Shown: positions 32,628-41,796 of the stretch, one piece after another | Numbering within the stretch: the stretch's first letter is position 1 | Layout: each line of letters begins with the position of its first letter | Assembly: GCF_001612985.1 (NCBI RefSeq) | Contig: NZ_BDBM01000006.1 | Coordinates: forward strand, 242,252-306,251 | Direction: 5' to 3' | DNA length: 64,000 bases | Source of the DNA: Nocardia gamkensis NBRC 108242 | GTDB taxonomy: Bacteria > Actinomycetota > Actinomycetes > Mycobacteriales > Mycobacteriaceae | Notes under the pieces: generated by a model | The model's database searches: none | The model's input: only the letters and a program-made list of their open reading frames with translations | Told to the model about the DNA's origin: nothing | Made by a program: the position numbers and the translations under genes

Positions 32628-33851
32628 ATGACAACCAGCCTGCCCGCATTCCCCGCCCCGAACGAGGATCTGCTGGACACTTGCATCCGGCTCCGGGAGA
32701 TCGCGCCGGTGGTCGAGGTGGAGTTTCCCGGCGGCGTGCCCGCCTACCTGGCGCTGACGCACGACGCGGTGCGCGAGATCCTCGCCGGGGACAACAAGAC
32801 GTTCGCGCGGGATCCCAAGCACTGGCCGGCCCTGTACGACGGTTCCATTCCGGAGGACTGGCCCCTGCGCGCCATCGTGCAGGGCGATCACCTGTCCACC
32901 AAGGACGGTGACGACCATCGGCGGCTTCGCGGCCTGATCAGCAAGGCATTCACCCCCGGCCGGGTGAAGGCGCTGGAGCCGCGGGTCCAAGAGATCATCG
33001 ACCGGTTGCTGGACGAGGTGGTGGCCGCCGGTGACGGCGTCGACCTGGTGCCCACCTTCACCGAAGCGCTGCCGATGGCGGTGATCTGCGAACTGTTCGG
33101 CGTGCCCGAGCACGAGCGGGATCGACTGCGGCGCTGGACGGCGACTCTGCTGGCGCACACCACTCCGCCCGAAGAGGCGTTCGCGACGCAGAACGCGCTC
33201 ATGCTGTACCTGTACGAATTGGCTGATCGCAAGCAGCAACAGCCGGGCGACGACCTGACCACGGGCCTGGTGCAAGCCCGCGACGAGGGCGACAAGCTGA
33301 CCGCCGAGGAACTGGTCGCCGTCCTGTGGATCATGCTGGTCGCCGGCCATGAAACCACCGTGCACATGCTCGGATACGCCGTCCTGGCGCTGTCGCGACA
33401 CCCCGATCAGCTCGCGCTGGCCAAGGCCGAGAATCGCTGGGCCGACGTGGTCGAAGAGACTGTGCGATACCGGCATTCGGTGATGATGACCAGCTGGCGG
33501 TTCACGTTGACCGACGTCACGGTGGGCGGCGTGGCCATTCCCAAGGGCAAGGCGGTCGGCGTCGCCTACCAGGCCTGTGGGATCGATCCCGCCGAATACG
33601 GCGAGACCGCGAACGAATTCGACATCACCCGCGAGCAGCGGGGCGGACATCTCGGGTTCGGCCACGGGCCGCGTTACTGCATCGGCGCGGGCCTGGCCCG
33701 TCTGGAGGGCAGGCTCGCGCTCGCCTCGCTCTACCGGAGGCTGCCGGACCTCGAGCTCGCCATCGATCCCGCCGACATCCCGTACTCGCCGTCCTTCTTC
33801 ACCATCGGTCCGCTGTCCGTGCCGGTCAAACTGGGTGGCGCAGCGCGGTAG
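32628..33851 (+). CDS. Cytochrome P450 (407 aa)
   Basis: ATG 32628 has AGAAGGGA upstream. The I-helix oxygen-binding motif AGHETT is at residues 239-244, the E277-x-x-R280 pair follows, and the heme-binding loop FGHGPRYCIGAGLARLE has Cys351 as the thiolate ligand. There is no membrane anchor, so it is a soluble bacterial class I P450 needing a ferredoxin and reductase not encoded nearby. It stands alone with a convergent neighbour 3 bp away. Subfamily and substrate cannot be read from the sequence. Confidence 0.92.
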   Translation: MTTSLPAFPAPNEDLLDTCIRLREIAPVVEVEFPGGVPAYLALTHDAVREILAGDNKTFARDPKHWPALYDGSIPEDWPLRAIVQGDHLSTKDGDDHRRLRGLISKAFTPGRVKALEPRVQEIIDRLLDEVVAAGDGVDLVPTFTEALPMAVICELFGVPEHERDRLRRWTATLLAHTTPPEEAFATQNALMLYLYELADRKQQQPGDDLTTGLVQARDEGDKLTAEELVAVLWIMLVAGHETTVHMLGYAVLALSRHPDQLALAKAENRWADVVEETVRYRHSVMMTSWRFTLTDVTVGGVAIPKGKAVGVAYQACGIDPAEYGETANEFDITREQRGGHLGFGHGPRYCIGAGLARLEGRLALASLYRRLPDLELAIDPADIPYSPSFFTIGPLSVPVKLGGAAR

Positions 33852-33854
33852 CGC

Positions 33855-34511
33855 TCACCCGAGGACGAAAGGGAGCCGCGCGGCCAGCCCGTCCAGTTCG
33901 GCCTTCTCCGTCTCGGTCGGCGCCCGTCGACCGGTGCCGATCAGCAGCGCGTCGGTGTCGGAGAACGAGAGGGGGAACGCGGCCCCGGCGATCTTCTCCA
34001 GCATCTCGCGTGACCGGCCGAGACCCTCCGCGGGCGGCTCGGTCGCGCCGGGGAGGTGCGCGAGCAGGTCGAGGTGGTGCAAGGTGCTCTCCAGGACGTA
34101 CGCGCACAGGTAGTCGCCCGCGGTGAGGACCTCATCGCGGGTGCCGACCCGCAGGTCGGGGTCGGCGAGGCGGGCCGCGCGCCCGGCGGCCGCGCCGACA
34201 TCCTCGAAGTGAATTTTCAGCAACCGCGGCTCCCGGTACGCGGCGGCAAGCCGCACGATCAGCGCGTCGAGCGGGTCGTCGCCGGTCGGCGCCGTATCGG
34301 CCACCTCCCAGTAGGTCACAGCGTCGCGCGTCGGCTCGGCTTCGGCGGGGGTCACGAGGGTGATCAGGATGTCCTGGGCGTCGATGATCAGATGGCACAC
34401 CAGGTCTCGCACGAGCCAGCCGGTGCAGCCGGACGGCTGGGCGAAATCCGCGTCCGAAAGGTCGGCGACCGCCGTGCGCAACGCTGTCCATGAGCGTGAG
34501 AAGTCATCCAC
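33855..34511 (-). CDS. Maleylpyruvate isomerase-family mycothiol-dependent protein (218 aa)
   Basis: The GTG start at 34511 (VDDFSRSWTALR) is the usual position for this DinB-like four-helix family. QPSGCTGWLVRDLVCHLIIDAQ carries the first metal His, and later ESTLHHLDLLAHLPG carries the others. Members use mycothiol as cofactor or are uncharacterised transferases. The frame is open 79 codons further upstream without homology, so the shorter form is chosen. The substrate is unknown. Confidence 0.7.
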   Translation of the reverse strand: MDDFSRSWTALRTAVADLSDADFAQPSGCTGWLVRDLVCHLIIDAQDILITLVTPAEAEPTRDAVTYWEVADTAPTGDDPLDALIVRLAAAYREPRLLKIHFEDVGAAAGRAARLADPDLRVGTRDEVLTAGDYLCAYVLESTLHHLDLLAHLPGATEPPAEGLGRSREMLEKIAGAAFPLSFSDTDALLIGTGRRAPTETEKAELDGLAARLPFVLG

Positions 34512-34708
34512 GGCCCGGAAGCTAGCAGTGTGCGGCCCGGCCCGCGACGGATTCGGCGCTCCGGGTTCGCCGAGTGACCGAGACCGGTAGCCCACGGTAG
34601 CGGGGCGAAGCAGGCATGTTGCGGCCGGGTAGTCGAATCTTGCAACGTTTCCGCAGGTCATCGGCCTGTTGCGAAGGAGGAACGCATCGGCGATTCCTGG
34701 GACAACTG

Positions 34709-34763
34709 ATGACTTGCCGTGCCACGCTGCTGCGGTCAGCAAATTCATAGCAAACTGGCACGG
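34709..34763 (+). promoter_or_regulatory. Leader region with short ORF inside an inverted repeat
   Basis: A 13-codon ORF (34709-34750, MTCRATLLRSANS) precedes the hydrolase gene. CCGTGCCA (34717-34724) and TGGCACGG (34756-34763) are exact 8-bp complements, the second abutting the GGAAGGA ribosome-binding site. Ribosome position on the leader could decide whether the site is paired. No ribosome-binding site for the leader was seen. Confidence 0.3.
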
Positions 34764-34771
34764 AAGGATCG

Positions 34772-36583
34772 ATGACGTCTATGTCGCAAGGAGATCCGAT
34801 CGTCGGGACCACGTCCGAACAGCTCTCGCGGATCGCCGTCGAGGGAGCTTGGGACGCTCGGGGGCAGGTGCGCCCGGAAGCAGTGCAGTTCGCATCGAAC
34901 CTGGTGACCGCGGTGCGGAACCGCAGTGGCGAGGGACTGGTGCCCGACGATGTGGCGGACCTGGTGAGCCGGGCGCTGAACGTTGCCGTGCCGTCGTTTC
35001 CGCGCATCGAGGCGTCGGGGGGAATCGGGCTCTCGGCGCACATGCTGCGGCAGACCACCACCCGGCCGTGCCCGCTGGTGGTCGTTCCCGCCGGATGGAC
35101 GCCGTTCGGGTGGCCGCTGTTCGAGTACGCCTACCTCGTGCTGGCGTCCAAGGGTTATCACGTGCTGGCGTACACCCCACGCGGCATCGGCTTGTCGGCC
35201 CTGCCGGGGACGAACATCCCGTGGTTCGGCACGTCCGAAGGCACGGTCGACGTGGCCGGTCCGCAGGACCGGGTGGACGGCTCCACGGTGCTGACTTACG
35301 CGATCGATGAGCTCGCCCCCAGCCGCGTCGCCTTCATGGGCGAGTCGTACGGCTCGGGCATCAGCCAGATCGTGGCCGCGCATGATTCCCGAGTGAACGT
35401 CGTCGTCGCCCTGAGTACCTGGGGCAACCTCGCCACGAGCTTGTACGACAACGGCACCCGCCACCTCAGGGCGGTCGAAGCGCTGATCGGGTTGACCGGC
35501 GGAGCCAAAGAGGACAAGTTCGACGAAGAGGCGCTGGAGATCCTGGCGAAATTCGCCGAGGGCGAGGACATGGACCCGGTGGTCGATTGGGGCACCGAAC
35601 GCGCTCCGGAAAGTTACGTCGGTTCCCTCGAGGTTCCGACCTTCTTCTCGAACACCTGGCACGAGGGCCTTTTCCCGGTCAACCAGGTTCTCGAGACCTT
35701 CGAGAAGATCCCCGGCCGGAAACGGTTGAACATGTGGATCGGTGACCACGCCGCGCCGGAAGGTCCCGGCTTGATCGCTCCGCCCGCGGCCGGTGCCGGG
35801 CCGAACGTGCCGCTGCTCGAGGCGTACGCCTGGCTCGATCACTACCTCAAGGACGAGCAGAACGGTGTCGACGAGTGGCCGGAGATCAGCAATCAGGTCA
35901 TGTTCACCTACCTGACCACACCGGCCTCCGGGAACGATCAGAACGTCATCATCGAGCCGGCGCGCCGCGAGGAGAAGGCGTCGTGGGCCGACGTCACGAC
36001 CGACGGCGAATCGCTGGCCCTGACCGATGAGCGCGAGGGCGGGGACGGCGCGCTGAGCCCCGACGTCGCTTCCGGATGGGAACGCAGTTTCATCGTGGGC
36101 GAGCAGCCGGAGGTCGTCGCCATGGACAAGCTCATGGTGACCGGCCAGGAGGAGTGGGCGGGCAACCCGAAGATCTACCGGACCGCCGAGATCGACCGCA
36201 CCCACGCCCTGGTCTGGTCGACGGGGCCGCTACTGGCGGCGCGCGATGGTGTAGCGCGGCAGATTCGCGGGATCCCCCGGCTGCAGGTGACCGTGGACAG
36301 CACCGACGAATCGGCCACCGTGGTGGCCTACCTGCTCGATGTCCACGAGGACGGCTCGGCGACGATCGTCACGCACGAGCCGAAGACCATCGAGTCGGAC
36401 CTGCCCACCACGGTCTCGTGGGAGTTGCAGGCAGCCGCCTACGACGTGCCGGACGGTCACCGGTTGATGCTGGTCATCGACGGCTTGGATCCCTTGTATT
36501 CCAGCGCCAACAGTGTGGGCGCACGGATCACCATCAGTTCCCCGGATAGCGCTCCCTCCTGCCTGGAGTTGCCGCTCGGCTGA
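34772..36583 (+). CDS. CocE/NonD (X-Pro dipeptidyl-peptidase-type) hydrolase (603 aa)
   Basis: ATG 34772 follows GGAAGGA. The alpha/beta-hydrolase core has YTPRGIGLS (~residues 134-142) and the nucleophile Ser192 in MGESYGSGISQ. A C-terminal jelly-roll domain from about residue 400 ends with DGHRLMLVIDGLDP, as in cocaine-esterase and X-Pro peptidase proteins. No signal peptide is visible. It should cleave an ester or amide bond; the substrate is unknown. Confidence 0.8.
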   Translation: MTSMSQGDPIVGTTSEQLSRIAVEGAWDARGQVRPEAVQFASNLVTAVRNRSGEGLVPDDVADLVSRALNVAVPSFPRIEASGGIGLSAHMLRQTTTRPCPLVVVPAGWTPFGWPLFEYAYLVLASKGYHVLAYTPRGIGLSALPGTNIPWFGTSEGTVDVAGPQDRVDGSTVLTYAIDELAPSRVAFMGESYGSGISQIVAAHDSRVNVVVALSTWGNLATSLYDNGTRHLRAVEALIGLTGGAKEDKFDEEALEILAKFAEGEDMDPVVDWGTERAPESYVGSLEVPTFFSNTWHEGLFPVNQVLETFEKIPGRKRLNMWIGDHAAPEGPGLIAPPAAGAGPNVPLLEAYAWLDHYLKDEQNGVDEWPEISNQVMFTYLTTPASGNDQNVIIEPARREEKASWADVTTDGESLALTDEREGGDGALSPDVASGWERSFIVGEQPEVVAMDKLMVTGQEEWAGNPKIYRTAEIDRTHALVWSTGPLLAARDGVARQIRGIPRLQVTVDSTDESATVVAYLLDVHEDGSATIVTHEPKTIESDLPTTVSWELQAAAYDVPDGHRLMLVIDGLDPLYSSANSVGARITISSPDSAPSCLELPLG

Positions 36584-36761
36584 CCGCTGCGCGTGGCCCG
36601 GGGCAGCCGTCGTCCCGGGCCACGTCCGAGGTGACGGCCGGGGGCGGCCCGTGCCATCGGCGATCAAGCACAGCACTGTCGGGAGCCGGAGCCGGACGCG
36701 ACCCGGCATCGGTCGCCGCGGCCCGGGCGCGTGGCCGCGGCCGGCTCGGTAGTCTGCAGAG

Positions 36762-37445
36762 GTGTCCGCCGCGCCTGCCGACGCCGACGCACCGATCGTT
36801 CCGGTGCGAGACGGAGTGTTCTTCACGCTTCCGGCGGCATTGCCGCGCGGTCGGCACAATCTGGGGCGCGAGCAGGTGATGGCGGCCCAGCGGGAACGGC
36901 TGCTGGCCGCGGTGACCGAGTTGCTGGCCGCTCGCGGTTATGCCGGATTCGGGCCCACCGACGTCGCGAAGCGGGCCGGCGTCTCGCTGGCGGCCTTCTA
37001 CGACGCGTTCGCCAACAAGGACGAATGTGTCTTCGCGGGATACGACCGCTTCATCCAGGTGCTGCTGACCCAGCTGACCGGCGCTGAGGTCAGGGGCCGA
37101 GACCGCCGGTCCATCGTCGCCGACGCGCTCGGTCGGTACCTTCGCTCCCTGCAGAACGACCTGGTCGTCGCTCGCGCCTACCAGGTGGAGATCGACGCGC
37201 TCGGGCCTGCGGTGCGGCGGCGCAGACGGCGCTCGATCCGGTTGTTCGCCGAGTTCATTCGCGGTCTGGTGGGGGCCGCGACCGGCAATCGGCAACCACT
37301 GCTGTCCGTCGCGGCTTACATGGGCGTGGTCTACGCCGTTCGCCAACTCACCGCCGACGCGCTCGACGAGTCGGACGCACCTGATCTGCCCGCGCTCAGC
37401 GCCGACCTGGAACCCTGGCTCACCGATCTCTTCCGCGAACGCTGA
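36762..37445 (+). CDS. TetR-family transcriptional regulator (227 aa)
   Basis: The GTG start at 36762 is weakly supported (GCAGAG upstream); ATG codons further in are possible. An N-terminal extension of ~40 residues precedes the helix-turn-helix (FGPTDVAKRAGVSLAAFYDAFANKDE, residues ~64-89). The C-terminal ligand domain is Arg-rich near 150 (RRRRRRS). It lies downstream of the CocE-like gene on the same strand, 178 bp apart. The target is unknown. Confidence 0.8.
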   Translation: MSAAPADADAPIVPVRDGVFFTLPAALPRGRHNLGREQVMAAQRERLLAAVTELLAARGYAGFGPTDVAKRAGVSLAAFYDAFANKDECVFAGYDRFIQVLLTQLTGAEVRGRDRRSIVADALGRYLRSLQNDLVVARAYQVEIDALGPAVRRRRRRSIRLFAEFIRGLVGAATGNRQPLLSVAAYMGVVYAVRQLTADALDESDAPDLPALSADLEPWLTDLFRER

Positions 37446-37496
37446 GGCGATCACGTCGCCGGCTTGACACGACAGTCACCTTCCCTCAGCATTGGC

Positions 37497-37510
37497 GTAA
37501 AGAATTTTAC
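37497..37510. promoter_or_regulatory. Inverted repeat upstream of photolyase
   Basis: GTAAAGAATTTTAC has perfect 5-bp arms and is markedly AT-rich. It lies about 97 bp before the photolyase start, just after a TTGACA box at 37464-37469. It is a possible operator for light- or stress-responsive control. Confidence 0.35.
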
Positions 37511-37607
37511 TCCGATACCTGCCCGCATCCGCGTGGCACCGCAGCCGAATGTCCGATACCGCCGTCGTCGATCGCGACGGATGCCTGTCGTCGAAAATGA
37601 CCATCGA

Positions 37608-38906
37608 ATGGCCGTAACAATCGCACTTTTCACGCGTGACCTGCGCGTGCACGACAATCCAGCCCTACTGGCCGCGGTGCGCGAGGGTGCCGGGGTGGTT
37701 CCGCTCTTCGTCGTCGACGACCGGATCATCGGCAGTGCCCACCCGGCCGGGAACCAGCTGCGCTTCCTCTCCGCCGCGCTGGCCGAACTGGATGCCGAAC
37801 TACGCTGCGCCGGAGGACAACTGGTGATCCGGCACGGTGACTACGTCGACGCGGTGGATCGGGTGGCGGCACAGGTGCACGCCGACAGCGTCCACATCGC
37901 CGACGACGCCACCTGGTACGGCCGGTGCCGGGCACGAGCGCTGCGCGAACGGCTGGCGCGACGCAGCTGCCTGCTGCACACCCATTCCGCCACCCTCACC
38001 GCCGTCGATCCGTTCGATTGCGCCTCGCGCGGGCCGAACGACCCGGTTCCGGACTTCGCTACCTACTTTCGCCGGTGGCTGGAGGTTCCCAAGCGGCGTC
38101 CGCTGGACACGCCCACCGAGTTGATCGTCCCGCGCGTCGACAGCGATCCGGTACCGAAGTTCGACGAACTCGGCGACGCCGCTGTCTCACCGCAACTGGC
38201 CGTCGGCGGCGAGATCACGGGTCGCGCGCTGTGGCGGGGCTGCACCGCCGACCGGAGACAACCACGCGACCCCTCCAGCGGCGACCTCACCCGGGAGGGA
38301 TGTTCCCGCCTGACGCCCTACCTGCATTTCGGTTGCCTGTCCGCGGCCGAGATGGTGTATCGCACCGACATGGCGACGGCGGACGGACGCGCCTTCGTCC
38401 GTCTGCTCGCCCGGCGCGATTTCCGGCTCCAGTTCCTCGCCGCCCGCGCAGGCATCGCGCGGTCCGGTGACCGCCCACGTGATCGGCAGGCGCACGATCC
38501 GGTCGCGGCCCGTGCCTGGTGCGACGGCCGTACCGGATACCCGATCGTCGACGCGGGCATGCGGCAGTTGGCCGCGCAGGGATGGATGCCGGAACGCGCC
38601 CGGGCGATCGCCGCCAGTTTCCTCACCACGACGCTTCGGGTGGACTGGCGAGTCGGCGCCGATCATTTCCGGCGGTGGCTGCTCGATGCCGACGCGGCGA
38701 GCGACCGCTGCACCTGGCAGCAGGCGGGGCGTCTGTACCGGGGAGCCCTCGGCACGGCCGAACGCTACGACCCGCAGGGCAACTATGTGCGGCGCTGGAT
38801 ACCGGAACTGGCTTCGCTGCCGGGTTCGGAGATCCATCGCCCGTGGCACCATAGCGTGCCGACCTCGGTCTATCCCGCTCCCATCACGGGCACCACCAGC
38901 AACTGA
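37608..38906 (+). CDS. phr: Deoxyribodipyrimidine photolyase (432 aa)
   Basis: The start MAVTIALFTRDLRVHDNPAL is characteristic of the antenna-binding domain. The C-terminal FAD domain includes TPYLHFGCLSAAEM, WCDGRTGYPIVDAGMRQL and TTTLRVDWRVGADHF (all typical of class I CPD photolyases). It repairs UV-induced pyrimidine dimers with blue light. An ATG 27 bases upstream (37581) is also possible; neither has a clear ribosome-binding site. It heads a group of stress genes. Confidence 0.9.
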   Translation: MAVTIALFTRDLRVHDNPALLAAVREGAGVVPLFVVDDRIIGSAHPAGNQLRFLSAALAELDAELRCAGGQLVIRHGDYVDAVDRVAAQVHADSVHIADDATWYGRCRARALRERLARRSCLLHTHSATLTAVDPFDCASRGPNDPVPDFATYFRRWLEVPKRRPLDTPTELIVPRVDSDPVPKFDELGDAAVSPQLAVGGEITGRALWRGCTADRRQPRDPSSGDLTREGCSRLTPYLHFGCLSAAEMVYRTDMATADGRAFVRLLARRDFRLQFLAARAGIARSGDRPRDRQAHDPVAARAWCDGRTGYPIVDAGMRQLAAQGWMPERARAIAASFLTTTLRVDWRVGADHFRRWLLDADAASDRCTWQQAGRLYRGALGTAERYDPQGNYVRRWIPELASLPGSEIHRPWHHSVPTSVYPAPITGTTSN

Positions 38907-38920
38907 CCGGCCGGTCCGGC

Positions 38921-38945
38921 GGTTTCGCGTGCGCGCTGCCGGGTA
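38921..38945 (+). promoter_or_regulatory. SigF/SigB-type stress promoter for the hemerythrin gene
   Basis: GGTTT (38921-38925), exactly 15 bases, then GGGTA (38941-38945) matches the consensus of actinobacterial SigF/SigB-type stress promoters. It is 57 bp before the hemerythrin ATG at 39003. Confidence 0.6.
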
Positions 38946-39002
38946 CCGCCGCGACGGACGTAGTTCGTCAGCCCGACTCGAGAGCACGAGGGGAGATCAA
39001 CT

Positions 39003-39566
39003 ATGGCAACCACGATCGACTCCACCACCGACGCGATCGATTTCCTCATCCATCAGCACGGCCGGATCAAGCAACTGTTCATCGAGACCGCCGACACCTC
39101 CGACCCCGTGGAGCGGGAGAGCAAGTTCTTCGAATTGCGGCGCCTGCTCGCCGTGCACGAGACCGCCGAAGAGGAGATCATCCACCCGCGCGCCCGGCGG
39201 GAGATCGGTGATGGCGCGTCCATCGTCGACGCACGGCTGGACGAGGAGAACAAGGCGAAAAAACAGCTCGCCGAGATGGAATCGCTCGATATCAGCTCGA
39301 TGGAATTCCAGGTGCGGCTGGCGAAGCTGCGTGAAGCGGTGCTGGCGCATGCCGACCACGAAGAACGGGAGGAATTCACTCGGCTGCGCGAGGAACTCGA
39401 CGACGAAGCCCTGCGGCGATTGCGTAAGACGGTCGAACTCGCCGAGACGATGGCGCCGACCCGGCCGCATCCCGGCGTGGAATCGGCCACCGCGAACGTG
39501 CTGGTCGGTCCGTTCGCCGCGATGATGGACCGAGCCAAAGACATGATCAGCAGGCCGAGGCACTGA
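39003..39566 (+). CDS. Hemerythrin HHE-domain protein (187 aa)
   Basis: The HHE iron-binding helices show DFLIHQHGRIKQLF (~residues 13-26), LLAVHETAEEEIIHPRA (~48-64) and AVLAHADHEEREEF (~111-124), giving the spaced His and Glu ligands of a di-iron centre. Such proteins bind oxygen, NO or iron and are common in stress regulons of actinomycetes. A strong SigF-type promoter precedes it, and a double hairpin follows. Confidence 0.85.
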   Translation: MATTIDSTTDAIDFLIHQHGRIKQLFIETADTSDPVERESKFFELRRLLAVHETAEEEIIHPRARREIGDGASIVDARLDEENKAKKQLAEMESLDISSMEFQVRLAKLREAVLAHADHEEREEFTRLREELDDEALRRLRKTVELAETMAPTRPHPGVESATANVLVGPFAAMMDRAKDMISRPRH

Positions 39567-39582
39567 TCCCGACGTGAATGCC

Positions 39583-39644
39583 CGCGGCGCGCGGCCCCGA
39601 GGTGCCGCGCGCCGCGTCGTCGGACGCCCGACTGCCCGTCGGGC
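39583..39644. terminator. Double hairpin between convergent stress genes
   Basis: The first hairpin has perfect 13-bp arms CGCGGCGCGCGGC/GCCGCGCGCCGCG (39583-39595, 39604-39616). The second has 7-bp arms GCCCGAC/GTCGGGC (39626-39632, 39638-39644). They separate the hemerythrin and Mn-catalase stop codons and probably stop transcription from both sides. Confidence 0.75.
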
Positions 39645-39654
39645 ACATCGCAGG

Positions 39655-40545
39655 TCAGTCCGGGATGTGCAGTTCGTGGGTGAACGGTTTGGTGCCTTGG
39701 ACCGCGGGCTCGCCTTCCGGGTTGTTCTCGGCGCCGTGATTCACTCGCTCGTCGGAGTCGAGCCATTCGGTGACCGGATTATCGATGTAGCGCCATTCCG
39801 TGCCCGCGGGCCACGGTCCCTGTCCTTCGTTCCAGGGGCCGCGGGCGCTCGCGGCGCCGTTGGACATGTTGAACGCGACATTCTGGAACCGGTCGTCGCC
39901 GGGCAGTGCTCCCGGCGGGAAGTTGACCGGCAATTCGTTCAGCGCCGCGGTGAACTGCTGGAAGTGCGCGATCTCGCGGGTCATCAAGAAGGAAAGCGTG
40001 TCCTGCACACCGGGATCGTCGGTGAATTGCTTGAGATACTCGTAGACGATCTTGGCGCGAGACTCCGCCGCGAGATTGCTGCGCAGGTCGACCGACGGTT
40101 CCCCGTTGGCGTCGACGTACGAACCCGACCACGGCACGCCCGCGGCGTTCGTGACCACGGGCCCGCCGCCGCTCAGCGCGAAGTACAACGGATTGGCCGC
40201 AGCCTGATGGATCACCTGGTCACGTCCGTCGGACGTGGACACCATCGGCATCCAGTCGCACCGCTCGTTGGCTTGCTTCAGATCGTCGTTGAGGCCGTCG
40301 AGCAGCATGGTGATCATGGCGCCGACGATCTCGAGGTGACTGAGTTCCTCGGTGGCGATGTCCATGAACAGGTCGTAGGTTTTCGGATGCTTACCGCGCA
40401 GCAGGAACGCCTGATTGAAATACTGCATGGCGGCCTTCAATTCGCCGTTGGCGCCGCCGAACTGCTCTTGCAGCAGAGTCGCGAAACGCGGATCGGGCCG
40501 GTCCACGCGAACTTCGAATTGCAAATCCTTGTTGTGTGTGAACAT
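39655..40545 (-). CDS. Manganese catalase (296 aa)
   Basis: This protein begins MFTHNKDLQFEVRVDRPDPR, the family start. It carries di-manganese motifs such as LFMDIATEELSHLEIVGAMI (residues ~79-98) and FLMTREIAHFQQFTAALNE (~186-204). It breaks down hydrogen peroxide without heme. The length is normal. It lies on the minus strand in the stress block, 188 bp from the epimerase gene. Confidence 0.92.
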   Translation of the reverse strand: MFTHNKDLQFEVRVDRPDPRFATLLQEQFGGANGELKAAMQYFNQAFLLRGKHPKTYDLFMDIATEELSHLEIVGAMITMLLDGLNDDLKQANERCDWMPMVSTSDGRDQVIHQAAANPLYFALSGGGPVVTNAAGVPWSGSYVDANGEPSVDLRSNLAAESRAKIVYEYLKQFTDDPGVQDTLSFLMTREIAHFQQFTAALNELPVNFPPGALPGDDRFQNVAFNMSNGAASARGPWNEGQGPWPAGTEWRYIDNPVTEWLDSDERVNHGAENNPEGEPAVQGTKPFTHELHIPD

Positions 40546-40734
40546 CGCTCTCCTTACCAGTACGGTCGGCTGTTCGAAATGGCTTCCAGTGCCTGATCCA
40601 GCGCAGGACGAGCAAGAGATGAGTTACGTGTTCGCTGGCGACGATACGGGGTCCGGTACCCGGGCGTTCGCAACGACACGAGCGGCGGAAAGGGGATAAC
40701 ACTCCGTCGCTTTCGGTCACGGGCGGTGACGCGG

Positions 40735-41796
40735 CTAGCGGCCGCGTGGCCGCTGACTTTGATGAGACGGGCGTCCGATCCGCATTCGCCGGGACGGCGC
40801 GAGCGGTGCGCTGTGACCGGTCTGCCCGGCACGCATCGCGGATACCAGTTCCGCGCAGATCTCGTGCGCGCCGAAGCGAGGCGCCCAGCCGAGTTCCCGT
40901 CGCGCCGCCGAGGAGTCGATCAGGCAGGCGCGGTCGGCGAGGGTCAGCCACGCCGGGTGCAGGGGCAGGAGGCCGGTGCGCCATCCCGTCCAGGCGGCGG
41001 CGTCGAGTACCCGCCGGGGCGCAGGCAGGCGGAAACCTCCGAATGCCGCCGCGAGCGCGTCCGCGCCCAGGCACGGTTCGGCGGCGAGGTTGAACGCTCC
41101 CGCCGCCCGATGGTGCGCGATGCGCCGGATCGCCGAAGCCACGTCCGAGCTGTGCGCCAGTTGCAGCCGGAAATCGCGCCACAGCGGCACGGGCAAGAGG
41201 CGTCGGCCGAGCAGCCACCGCGGCAGCCACGGCGGCAGAATCCAGTCCGCCAATTCGGCGGCGGATTCGGCCTGAGCGATGCCGCACGGGCGAATTCGCG
41301 CTGTGCGGATTTCGGGGTGGCCGGCCTCGAAGCGGTCCAGCTTCGTCTCCAACTCCGCCTTGGACACGCTGTAGGCACTGCCGGGCACCCCCGACAGCCG
41401 CCATCCTTCCGATACCCGCCGCCAGCGTTCGGCCGGGGTATAGGCGGCGCACGAGGACGCGGCGATGAGCTGCGGCACTGCCGCCTCCGCCACGGCGAGC
41501 AGCACGTTGTCGGTGCCGATCGAGTTGGTCCGCCGCATCGGCGGATCACCACGACGCGGATGGATCGCCCATGCCAGGTGAACGAGGACATCGGCACCGG
41601 CGCAGGCGGCACGCAGGGTCTCGACCGAGCCGGCGAGCCCGATATCGCAGGACACCCACCGCACCGGCGAATACGGTTCGCGTGCGCGGTCGGGGACGCG
41701 GCGAGCGATTCCGACGATCTCGCAACCATCGGCCCGCAACGCGCGCAGCAACGCCGTCCCCACATTGCCGCTGGCGCCGGTGACGACCACCTTCAT
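40735..41796 (-). CDS. NAD-dependent epimerase/dehydratase-family protein (353 aa)
   Basis: The start MKVVVTGASGNVGTALLRAL at 41796 gives the TGxxGxxG nucleotide-binding site. An active-site Tyr-x3-Lys is present in SAYSVSKAELE near residue 148. The ATG overlaps the stop of the GH13 gene (ATGA), so both belong to one operon. The family acts on nucleotide sugars or related compounds; the substrate is unknown. Confidence 0.82.
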   Translation of the reverse strand: MKVVVTGASGNVGTALLRALRADGCEIVGIARRVPDRAREPYSPVRWVSCDIGLAGSVETLRAACAGADVLVHLAWAIHPRRGDPPMRRTNSIGTDNVLLAVAEAAVPQLIAASSCAAYTPAERWRRVSEGWRLSGVPGSAYSVSKAELETKLDRFEAGHPEIRTARIRPCGIAQAESAAELADWILPPWLPRWLLGRRLLPVPLWRDFRLQLAHSSDVASAIRRIAHHRAAGAFNLAAEPCLGADALAAAFGGFRLPAPRRVLDAAAWTGWRTGLLPLHPAWLTLADRACLIDSSAARRELGWAPRFGAHEICAELVSAMRAGQTGHSAPLAPSRRMRIGRPSHQSQRPRGR

